Assembly: GCA_018399455.1 (NCBI GenBank)
Contig: JAGYOT010000042.1
Span: forward strand, 1-9,578
Direction of reading: 5' to 3'
Length of the DNA stretch: 9,578 nt
From: Desulfobacterales bacterium
GTDB taxonomy: Bacteria > Desulfobacterota > Desulfobacteria > Desulfobacterales > Desulfosalsimonadaceae
The translations under genes were made by a program, and so were the position numbers. Shown piece after piece: positions 1-6,583 of this stretch. The notes beneath the pieces were generated by a model. That model saw nothing but the letters and a program-made list of their open reading frames with translations. It was not told the origin of the DNA and made no database searches. The number at the start of each line of letters is the position of its first letter. The first letter of the stretch is position 1.

Positions 1-1704
1 GAAGAGAAAACCCGGATGGCGAATTCCGAAGCGGATGTCGTGATCGCCAAGGCGCCTTTTGACAAATTCTCGGTCCATGTCAACCGGATTCTGGAAGATA
101 TCGAAGCCGGCCGGGCGGATCAGCTTAAGGGACAGGTACTGGGAAGCGAGGAGATGTATGAGCGCGAAATTACCAAGGAGCTGCTGGCTTCCAAAAAGCA
201 TTATGAGGTAACGCTCAATAACATCGCCGAGGGCTTCATTGAGCTGATCGCCCGCAGCCGGATCGTTTTTGCCAACCAGGCGGCGCTTAATATTTTTGGC
301 ATGTCCGAGGAAAACCTTCTCTCCTCGGATTTTATCGATCTTTTTTCGGCAGGGGACCGGGAACGGGTGCGCGAAACCTTTGAGGCGGCGGCGGCCTCCC
401 TGGCCCCGATTTCCCTGGATGAACCCGTGGAAGCCAACGACAGTCTGATTAGACTGAAATTCATACCCCTGATTGATGCGGAGCAGCGTTCAATCGTCGT
501 GATTGTAAACGATGTCACCCATCAGACGCATCTGGAAATTCAGCTCCAGCGTGCCCAGAAAATGGAAGCCATGGGGACTCTGGCCGGCGGTGTCGCCCAT
601 GATCTGAACAACGTGCTTTCGGGGATTGTTTCCTACCCGGATCTGTTACTAATGAAGATTGCTAAAGACAGTGATATGCGGCGTCCCCTGGAAATTATGC
701 GTGAATCCGGAAAAAAGGCGGTCGCCATCGTTCAGGATCTTTTGACCCTGGCCCGCAAGGGGGTTGAGACCAGTGAAGTGATGAACTTAAACGAGGTTAT
801 TTACAGGTACTTGAGAAGCCCTGAGTTTCAGAAGCTGCAGACCTATCATCCCGGGGTTGTCATCGAAAGCCGGCTCCATCCGAATCTTTTGAATATTCTG
901 GGCTCCTCCATCCATTTGTACAAAACCCTGATGAATCTGGTTTCCAATGCGGCCGAAGCCATTGCCGAGGCCGGCAATGTGGTCATTGAAACCGACAATT
1001 GCTACATCGACAAGCCCATCCGGGGCTATGATATGGTCAGGGAGGGTGAGTTCGTCGTATTAAAAATAAAGGATAACGGCGTGGGGATTGGTGAGGATGA
1101 GGTTGAGCGTATTTTTGAACCCTTTTACACAAAAAAAATGATGCATCGGAGCGGCACCGGCCTTGGCATGGCGGTTGTCTGGGGAACCGTCAAGGATCAT
1201 AACGGCTATATCGACGTCCAGAGCAAAAAGGACGCAGGCACAACCGTTACCCTCTATTTCCCGGTCACCCGAAATGCGGCCGCAGAGGAAAAGGAACTGC
1301 TGGTTGAAGAGTATATGGGCGGCGGCGAGTCCATCCTGGTGGTCGATGATGTCAGGGAACAGCGCGAGGTCACGGGTAACCTCCTCCAGGCGCTGGGCTA
1401 TATGGTGGAAGCGGTGTCAAGCGGTGAAGCCGCTGTTGAGCTGATCCGGGAGAAGTGTTTTGACCTGGTGGTTCTGGATATGATCATGGGCCCGGGCATG
1501 GACGGCCTGGATACATACAAACGGATGCTCCAGTTGGCCCCTGCTCAGAAAGCAATCATCGTCAGCGGCTTTTCCGAAACTGAAAGAATCATGAAGGCCC
1601 AGAAGCTTGGCGCCGGGCAGTACCTGAAAAAGCCATATACTCTGGACAAGCTGGGCCATGCGGTTAAAAAGGAGCTTTCCGGCAATAACGGCAAACAGGC
1701 TTAA
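1..1704 (+). CDS. PAS-domain hybrid histidine kinase with C-terminal receiver (5' truncated by window edge)
   Basis: A cytoplasmic two-component hybrid sensor kinase, partial at its N-terminus. The first methionine in the window is at 16, but the frame is open back to base 1. Residues 1-30 from that Met (around ADVVIAKAPFDKF) resemble the tail of a receiver domain, so the real start is probably upstream. Numbering from Met16, a helical linker is followed by a PAS domain at about 62-170 and a HisKA segment with phospho-acceptor His195 in GGVAHDLNN. The ATPase domain has N-box Asn311 (SNAAEA), a G1 box DNGVGIG and a G2 box GTGLGM. A C-terminal receiver at about 441-555 has acidic pair Asp444/Asp445, phospho-acceptor Asp488 and Lys539-Pro540. 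No transmembrane segment is visible, so the signal is probably cytoplasmic. No DNA-binding output domain is present. The stimulus is unknown. The stop lies about 20 bp before the broken DUF362 gene. Confidence 0.93.
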   Translation, partial: EEKTRMANSEADVVIAKAPFDKFSVHVNRILEDIEAGRADQLKGQVLGSEEMYEREITKELLASKKHYEVTLNNIAEGFIELIARSRIVFANQAALNIFGMSEENLLSSDFIDLFSAGDRERVRETFEAAAASLAPISLDEPVEANDSLIRLKFIPLIDAEQRSIVVIVNDVTHQTHLEIQLQRAQKMEAMGTLAGGVAHDLNNVLSGIVSYPDLLLMKIAKDSDMRRPLEIMRESGKKAVAIVQDLLTLARKGVETSEVMNLNEVIYRYLRSPEFQKLQTYHPGVVIESRLHPNLLNILGSSIHLYKTLMNLVSNAAEAIAEAGNVVIETDNCYIDKPIRGYDMVREGEFVVLKIKDNGVGIGEDEVERIFEPFYTKKMMHRSGTGLGMAVVWGTVKDHNGYIDVQSKKDAGTTVTLYFPVTRNAAAEEKELLVEEYMGGGESILVVDDVREQREVTGNLLQALGYMVEAVSSGEAAVELIREKCFDLVVLDMIMGPGMDGLDTYKRMLQLAPAQKAIIVSGFSETERIMKAQKLGAGQYLKKPYTLDKLGHAVKKELSGNNGKQA

Positions 1705-1724
1705 GGTTTTGAAAGGGCGTTGTC

Positions 1725-2261
1725 ATGTCAAGGTGATGATTCTTTCCGCATCTTATGAAACCGTTCAAGCCGCTGTTGATCAGGTATTTGAGCAGTTCCC
1801 CATCGAGATTCGCAATAAGCGGGTTTTTATTAAACCCAATTGATTTAAGGGTTATCGGGAAAATTCTGGCCTCAGACAATGCGGTTTCCCTGGATGCGGT
1901 TGTTGCCCGGATGATGGGGTGCGAACCGGGAAAACTGCGTTTTCTGCAAAAAGCAAAAGAACTCGGGCTGGGCGATTATGCCATGGACAAAATAGAGATC
2001 ACCGGTGAGCCTGAGCCGGTCCCGGATTTTAAGCTGCCGCCTCTTGGCGGCGAGGCATCGGCCTCAAATACGGCGCTCCAGCAAGTGCTTGAGAGCCGGG
2101 CCCGGTTGCTGCCCCAGGCGGACCCGGAGTTATGCACCGGATGCGGCGCTTGCGTGGACCAATGTCCGGTGGGTGCTCTGAGCCTGGTGGAGGCAGACAC
2201 CTGCATCACCTGTTTCTGCTGCCAGGAAATGTGCCCGGAAAAAGCTATGCACCTGCAATAG
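1725..2261 (+). pseudogene. Decayed DUF362-type 4Fe-4S ferredoxin protein (internal deletion and frameshift)
   Basis: Two pieces of one DUF362-family iron-sulfur protein lie in different frames. The 5' piece (about 1733-1840) encodes an N-terminal segment from VMILSASYETV to RVFIKPN and stops at 1841-1843. The 3' piece (from about 1842) encodes LRVIGKILASDNAVSLDAV, a linker, and a bacterial ferredoxin domain with two clusters: CTGCGACVDQC from 2133 and CITCFCCQEMC from 2202. In intact relatives the KPN motif is followed by a long middle region before the IGxILASDN motif, and that region is absent here. The ATG at 1725 is immediately out of frame (ATG TCA AGG TGA). One extra A would give MSKVMILSASYE, so a 1-nt deletion near the start is also likely. 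The 3' piece alone could in principle be read from 1755 (168 aa), but its first ~28 residues are only the out-of-frame reading of the 5' piece. I see no evidence of a functional product. Confidence 0.72.
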
Positions 2262-2325
2262 AATAGGTCCGGAGACTTCTTTAGGGAAATTGGGCAGAAA
2301 TCTCGGTAGTGTATGAAAAAAAGTG

Positions 2326-2354
2326 TTGACAGGTAAAGGCCATTTTTATAAGTT
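2326..2354 (+). promoter_or_regulatory. Predicted promoter of the tetR-family gene
   Basis: A perfect sigma-70 type -35 hexamer, TTGACA, is at 2326-2331. A TATAAG -10 candidate at 2347-2352 follows after a 15-base spacer, which is short. TAAGTT at 2349-2354 gives a 17-base spacer but a poorer hexamer. The -10 region overlaps the left arm of the palindrome at 2350-2369, as expected for an autorepressed regulator gene. This is a prediction from motifs only. Confidence 0.6.
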
Positions 2355-2369
2355 AGTGAACACTAACTT
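2350..2369 (+). promoter_or_regulatory. Operator O1, perfect palindrome before the tetR-family gene
   Basis: The 9-base arms AAGTTAGTG (2350-2358) and CACTAACTT (2361-2369) are exact reverse complements separated by AA. The size and symmetry suit a TetR-family dimer. The site overlaps the predicted -10 and ends 12 bases before the tetR start, so binding would block transcription of the regulator. A close copy lies upstream of the glycyl radical enzyme at 3104-3123. Confidence 0.75.
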
Positions 2370-2381
2370 TTTGGACTTGAT

Positions 2382-2984
2382 ATGAAACAAAACCGAGAGC
2401 GCCTTACAGCCGAAGAACGAAAAAAAAAAATCATTAAAAGTGCCATTAAAGTATTTGCAAAATCAAATTATAGAGTAGCCCGGGTCTCTGAAATCGCGGC
2501 GGGGGCTGACATCTCAGAGGCAATGCTTTATAAGCACTTCACGTCCAAAAAGGAAATCTTCCTTAATATCCTTCAGCATATGTCGCAACGGATAGAGAAT
2601 TTTACGAGTAAAGTTTTTGAGGAGGAACCCGACGCACTGGAAATATTAAGGAAAGCATTATTGTCTTATTATGACCAAATGCAAACTCATCCGGATCAAT
2701 TGAAGCTTCATTTTCAAGCGATTTCCGAGGTAAACGATCAAGAAATTGGTGATCTTATCAAAAAGGATCATCAATACTACTTTCATTTCATTTCAACCGT
2801 AATTAAAAAAGGCGTTTCTCAGGGGTCGATTCGAAACGATATTGAAGCAGAACCCATAGCATGGCTGATCGACGGTATCGGTATTTTAATGAATATTGCC
2901 CAGACGGTTTCTTTGAAAAAAGAAATAGATGAAGTCACAGTCAATAAAATCATTGATCACGTAATTGAAAGTATCAAGGTATAA
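2382..2984 (+). CDS. TetR/AcrR-family transcriptional regulator
   Basis: A 200-residue protein of usual TetR length. The N-terminal DNA-binding domain (about residues 9-58) has the family pattern: KKIIKSAIKVFAK, then the helix-turn-helix SEIAAGADISEAMLYKHF and the following KKEIFLNIL. The remaining ~140 residues are helical and divergent, as in ligand-binding TetR domains, and give no clue to the ligand. The start at 2382 is supported by the upstream promoter and operator, but the ribosome binding site is weak (GGA at 2373-2375). The gene lies in the same direction as the glycyl radical enzyme operon, 226 bp upstream of it. Matching operator-like sites before both suggest that it represses itself and that operon and is released by the substrate or a metabolite (inference). 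An 11-base A run falls in codons 13-17. Base composition is more AT-rich than that of the kinase gene upstream. Confidence 0.93.
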   Translation: MKQNRERLTAEERKKKIIKSAIKVFAKSNYRVARVSEIAAGADISEAMLYKHFTSKKEIFLNILQHMSQRIENFTSKVFEEEPDALEILRKALLSYYDQMQTHPDQLKLHFQAISEVNDQEIGDLIKKDHQYYFHFISTVIKKGVSQGSIRNDIEAEPIAWLIDGIGILMNIAQTVSLKKEIDEVTVNKIIDHVIESIKV

Positions 2985-3103
2985 TTTTTGACTGCATGTC
3001 GATTTAGGAAAGATTCATTGTCGGGTTATGTCAGACAGAGGAAACGAAATGCAAATCTGTCAAAAATTTTATTTTAGGGTTTCGGCGAAAAATTTTTTTC
3101 CTT

Positions 3104-3123
3104 TTATTAGTGAGCACTTACTT
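3104..3123 (+). promoter_or_regulatory. Operator O2 upstream of the glycyl radical enzyme operon
   Basis: The 17-base core at 3107-3123 (TTAGTGAGCACTTACTT) matches the core of the tetR operator (2353-2369) at 15 of 17 positions. It is a less perfect palindrome: the inner half-site bases AGTG and CACT are kept, while the outer left arm is degenerate. It ends 87 bases before the enzyme start codon. Two such close matches in so short a region, each upstream of a gene, support a shared binding site for the TetR-family protein. Confidence 0.68.
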
Positions 3124-3141
3124 TCTAAATTAGGTGCTGCT

Positions 3142-3169
3142 TTGCATAAGTTCTCATTTTATGGATAAT
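3142..3169 (+). promoter_or_regulatory. Candidate promoter of the glycyl radical enzyme operon
   Basis: GATAAT at 3164-3169 is a good -10 candidate. TTGCAT at 3142-3147 is a weak -35, with a 16-base spacer. The stretch from about 3060 to 3106 upstream is very AT-rich, including the A/T run at 3088-3099, and could help polymerase binding. If this promoter is right, operator O2 lies just upstream of the -35 and not between the hexamers, so a promoter overlapping O2 is a real alternative. Confidence 0.35.
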
Positions 3170-3210
3170 ATTCCCAGTATTACGAAGAATTTCACAAAGG
3201 GAGGATACTG

Positions 3211-5610
3211 ATGGCTGAAATAAAAGAAAATATAAAAAGTAGGCTGGTAATCAAGGCGGTCCGAAATGTTCGCAGGGGTGACGTCAATGAATCTGCTGAA
3301 AGAGGCATGTACCGTCCGGACATTAAGCTGGATTTACAACGGTCGAGGCTTATGACAGCAAGCTACAAAGCGACTGACGGCAAACCCATGATCATGCGAA
3401 GAGCTAAAGCTTTTGAAAACATCCTGGCCAACATGGACCTATACATACAGGACTGGGAAAGAATTGTTGGAAGCAATGTGTCTTTTCCGCAAGGGCTGTA
3501 TTTTGGCATCGATATGAATTGGCGCTCTGTGGAACGAATTGTCAGAGGCAAGGAAGGTCAATCTCTCCTTGATGAAAAGGGACGGTCTGAGCTGAAAGCG
3601 ATGATCGATTACTGGAAAGGCAAATCAATGAGTGACCGACAGCAGACGCTTTTCACCGGCCCGATTCTTAAGTACTGGAAATATGAAGGAACATTTCTTT
3701 GGACCCATTGGTCTGAACTGGGCATCCCGGATTACGAAATGATATTCCGGGTCGGGCTAAAAGGCATTATCCAAGAAGCAGAAACACGGTTGGCTGAAAT
3801 AGATACTGTTGTGCCGGCGGACTATCTCGAACAAAAGGAATTTTTGAATTCGGCCATTATTGCCTTGAAGGCCTTAATCCGATTTGCCAACCGTTATGCT
3901 GTCATGGCGAGGGAGATGGCTGCCCGGACTGTTGAGGCAGAGCATAAAAAAAGACTTCTGGAGATAGCTGAAACGTGCGAATGGGTACCGGAAAACCCGC
4001 CGCGGACCTTCTTGGAAGCGCTTCAATCGTTTTTCTTTATCCATGTTGGACGCTATGTAGAATATTCTACACTAGGAATTGGGGTTAGATTCGACAAGAT
4101 CTTCGGTTCTTATTATGAACAGGATATTAGCGATGGCAGATTGACGCGGGAAGAGGCGCTTGAAATTTTGCAGTTGCTATGGGTGAAATTTCACGAATTG
4201 GGTCTTGTCTACTCACCGATGCTCTCCGGCATTTACGGAGGTGTGGAATCGCTTCAAGCAATTACGGTGGGTGGCGTCGACCAGGATGGCAATGATATTA
4301 CGAATGAGATGACCTACCTGGTCCTTGAGACCGCCCAATCAATGAAAACACTAGAACCCAGCATCGCAATGCGATATCATGAAGGTACGCCGGACAAATT
4401 ACTTCATAAAGCAGCCGAAGTAATGCACGAAGGGATTGGTTATCCGTCGATGTTTAATGACAAGGGCCTAATTCCAACATTACGTAAGTGGGATGTTCCT
4501 CTGGAGGATGCACGGGATTATGCCGTTACGGGGTGCGTATACATCGAAATCCCCGGAAAAAACATTGCACGCAGAGCTCATGGCGCCCTCGTTCTTCCCA
4601 AATGTTTATGGTGGGCGCTTCACAGTGGAATAAATCCGGAGAACAATGAACAATGGGGGGCAAAGACCCCGGATCCTGCAGAGTTCAGCTCTGTTAATGA
4701 TATTTTGGCTGCGTACCTGGACCAAGTTCGGTTTTTCTTTGGCCGGATGACCAAGATTGAGAACATATGCCGTTCTCTTTACGAAACGTACCTCCCTCGG
4801 CCCTTCTATTCGGCTGTACTTGAGGGGTGTATTGAGAAGGGAAGGGATACGCGGAGGTGGGCGTATCCCTCTATGGTCCATGATTTTGTTGTAATTATTG
4901 GTGCGACAAATGTGGTGGATTCCCTTTCAGCAATTAAAAGGGTCGTTTTTGAGAATAAATTGGTAACGCTTCCTGAATTGATTGAGATTATGGACAGAAA
5001 TTGGGAAGGTCATGAAGAGATAAGACAGGCATGTATTAATGCCCCAAAGTATGGGAATGACGACGAGTATGTGGATTTGATGGCTCGAGATGTTCACTAT
5101 GGCACTTCTTCGGTGCTTGCTGAATTTTCCGACCGCTTCGGGAATCCATTGCGCGGCGATGGAAGCGGTGTATCCGCAACATACGGGCTTGCATACCACA
5201 CGCCGGCCACACCGGATGGACGCAAAAATGCCGATGCCTTTTCCGATGCGACGCTGTCGCCATCACAAGGAAGTGATTTCAAGGGACCTACGGCTGTATT
5301 GAAATCTGCAGCAAAGATTGACACGGAAAAAACATATAACCATCTCCTAAACCAGAAGTTCCTTCCATCCATGCTCGAAGGCGACATGAGAGATGTTTTT
5401 GTAAGTTATTTGCGAACCTGGGGCGATATGGAAATCAGTCACATCCAGTTTAATGTCGTGGATAAGGAAACCCTGCTTGATGCCCAAAAGCATCCGGAGA
5501 ATTATTCGGACATGATTGTTCGGGTAGCCGGTTATAGTGCTTACTTTGTTGATCTTAGCAAAGGGTTGCAGGATTCCATAATCAGACGAACGGAGCAAAC
5601 CTTTGAATAA
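3211..5610 (+). CDS. Glycyl radical enzyme, PFL2/dehydratase-like, substrate unknown
   Basis: A 799-residue member of the pyruvate formate-lyase/glycerol dehydratase superfamily, cytoplasmic and oxygen-sensitive. The start follows a strong ribosome binding site (AAAGGGAGG, 3196-3204). The PFL domain covers most of the protein. The thiyl-radical cysteine is Cys442 in TGCVYIEIPGKN. Further family landmarks are PRPFYSAVLEGCIEKGRD, the DSLSAIK segment, and ATPDGRK at 666-672. The C-terminal glycyl radical loop is RVAGYSAYF with Gly774. The length is close to glycerol and hydroxyproline dehydratases and shorter than arylacetate decarboxylases or benzylsuccinate synthase. Oddly, the residue two after the cysteine is Tyr444, not the Glu that acts as base in dehydratases and decarboxylases; Glu446 follows two residues later. 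True pyruvate formate-lyase is excluded because it has adjacent cysteines. The activase gene follows after 53 bp, giving a two-gene operon probably controlled by the TetR protein. The family is certain; the reaction is not. Confidence 0.95.
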   Translation: MAEIKENIKSRLVIKAVRNVRRGDVNESAERGMYRPDIKLDLQRSRLMTASYKATDGKPMIMRRAKAFENILANMDLYIQDWERIVGSNVSFPQGLYFGIDMNWRSVERIVRGKEGQSLLDEKGRSELKAMIDYWKGKSMSDRQQTLFTGPILKYWKYEGTFLWTHWSELGIPDYEMIFRVGLKGIIQEAETRLAEIDTVVPADYLEQKEFLNSAIIALKALIRFANRYAVMAREMAARTVEAEHKKRLLEIAETCEWVPENPPRTFLEALQSFFFIHVGRYVEYSTLGIGVRFDKIFGSYYEQDISDGRLTREEALEILQLLWVKFHELGLVYSPMLSGIYGGVESLQAITVGGVDQDGNDITNEMTYLVLETAQSMKTLEPSIAMRYHEGTPDKLLHKAAEVMHEGIGYPSMFNDKGLIPTLRKWDVPLEDARDYAVTGCVYIEIPGKNIARRAHGALVLPKCLWWALHSGINPENNEQWGAKTPDPAEFSSVNDILAAYLDQVRFFFGRMTKIENICRSLYETYLPRPFYSAVLEGCIEKGRDTRRWAYPSMVHDFVVIIGATNVVDSLSAIKRVVFENKLVTLPELIEIMDRNWEGHEEIRQACINAPKYGNDDEYVDLMARDVHYGTSSVLAEFSDRFGNPLRGDGSGVSATYGLAYHTPATPDGRKNADAFSDATLSPSQGSDFKGPTAVLKSAAKIDTEKTYNHLLNQKFLPSMLEGDMRDVFVSYLRTWGDMEISHIQFNVVDKETLLDAQKHPENYSDMIVRVAGYSAYFVDLSKGLQDSIIRRTEQTFE

Positions 5611-5663
5611 TATTCTCGGTGATCTTGCTGGGGGTATGTGGATTTGGCAACTAGGAGAAAGTC

Positions 5664-6578
5664 ATGACAGATTCAGGCGATAAGGGTTTAGTCTTTAACA
5701 TCCAACGCTTCAGTGTTCATGACGGCCCGGGAATCAGGACGACAGTCTTCTTTAAGGGGTGTCCCCTAAGGTGTTTGTGGTGTTCTAATCCTGAATCTCA
5801 AGATTATCGTCAAACCCTAATCGTCAGGGACATGACTTGCACCGCATGTGGAAAGTGTGTCGCGGTTTGTCCCTTGAAGGCGATTTCCATTGATGAAAAT
5901 TCGGGAAGGCGAATCGATTGGAGCAAATGCAACCAGTGTCTGAGGTGTGTTGAGGCCTGCATGTATAGCTCTCTGAATCGCTGCGGGGATTATATGACCG
6001 TGGCTGAAATCATCAAGGAAGTTGCCAGGGACACCCTGTTTTACAAAAATTCCGGAGGAGGCGTCACAATTTCGGGGGGTGAGCCGCTGTTGCAGCATGC
6101 ATTTCTCATGAAACTGCTGCCAGTATGCAAAGATTCTGGTTACCATGTTGCACTGGATACAACAGGGTTTGCATCAAGGGAGGTGATCAAATCAATCCTG
6201 CCATACGTCGATCTGGTTCTCTTCGATATTAAGCATTTGGATGATGAAACGCACCGAAAACTCACAGGGGTTGGCAATAAAGCCATTTTGTCCAATTTAC
6301 GTGAGGTGGCAAAAGCCTCGAACATCTGGCTTAGGGTGCCGCTCATCGAAGGCCTGAATGACTCGGCCGAGGAGATTGAAAAGATTGGTAAATTAGCAAA
6401 AGCAGTCGGTGCCGAAAAAGTTTCTCTTCTTCCTTATCATGAAGGCGGCGTTTCAAAGAGTTACCAGATCGGCCGGGAATATTTAATACCCAAGGCGAAG
6501 CCGCCATCAGCGCAATATATAGAATCGCTGAAGTGTTTGTTGTTGAAAATGGGAGTCAAAGCAACGGTCGGGAGTTGA
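5664..6578 (+). CDS. Glycyl-radical enzyme activating enzyme (radical SAM)
   Basis: A 304-residue radical-SAM activase that cleaves S-adenosylmethionine to generate the radical on Gly774 of the preceding enzyme. The N-terminal signature HDGPGIRTTVFFKGCPL leads into the SAM-cluster cysteines Cys33, Cys37 and Cys40 (CPLRCLWC). A ferredoxin-like insert typical of activases of the glycerol dehydratase/CutC/decarboxylase class, but absent from PFL activase, carries two more clusters: Cys59/62/65/69 and Cys89/92/95/99. The SAM-binding GGEP is at 138-141. The C-terminal part continues the radical-SAM barrel (VDLVLFDIKHLD, WLRVPLIEGLND, LLPYHEGG). The length is normal. A ribosome binding site (AGGAG, 5653-5657) lies 6 bases before the start. 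It is the second gene of the enzyme operon, and its stop is 5 bp from the stop of the convergent aminopeptidase gene, with no visible terminator between them. Confidence 0.95.
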   Translation: MTDSGDKGLVFNIQRFSVHDGPGIRTTVFFKGCPLRCLWCSNPESQDYRQTLIVRDMTCTACGKCVAVCPLKAISIDENSGRRIDWSKCNQCLRCVEACMYSSLNRCGDYMTVAEIIKEVARDTLFYKNSGGGVTISGGEPLLQHAFLMKLLPVCKDSGYHVALDTTGFASREVIKSILPYVDLVLFDIKHLDDETHRKLTGVGNKAILSNLREVAKASNIWLRVPLIEGLNDSAEEIEKIGKLAKAVGAEKVSLLPYHEGGVSKSYQIGREYLIPKAKPPSAQYIESLKCLLLKMGVKATVGS

Positions 6579-6583
6579 ACAAC

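Noticed and set aside
1755..2261. A standalone 168-residue ferredoxin gene starting at 1755
   Set aside because: Its first ~28 residues are the out-of-frame reading of the DUF362 N-terminal segment, and no ribosome binding site is evident at 1755, so it was treated as part of a broken gene.
3062..3099. AT-only inverted repeat (AAAATTTT copies) with a T run as a tetR terminator
   Set aside because: The stem would be entirely A-T with a long loop, so it would not be a stable terminator hairpin; the tract is better seen as AT-rich promoter-upstream DNA.
3132..3146. Possible sigma-54 promoter (AGGTGC ... TTGCA) before the glycyl radical enzyme
   Set aside because: The GG-to-GC spacing is one base short of the fixed -24/-12 spacing, the CAC part of the -24 box is missing, and no sigma-54 activator gene is nearby.
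4534..4536. Assignment of the glycyl radical enzyme as pyruvate formate-lyase, CutC or glycerol dehydratase
   Set aside because: It has a single active-site Cys, unlike pyruvate formate-lyase, and lacks the Glu of GCVE found in CutC and glycerol dehydratase. No microcompartment or aldehyde dehydrogenase genes are adjacent.
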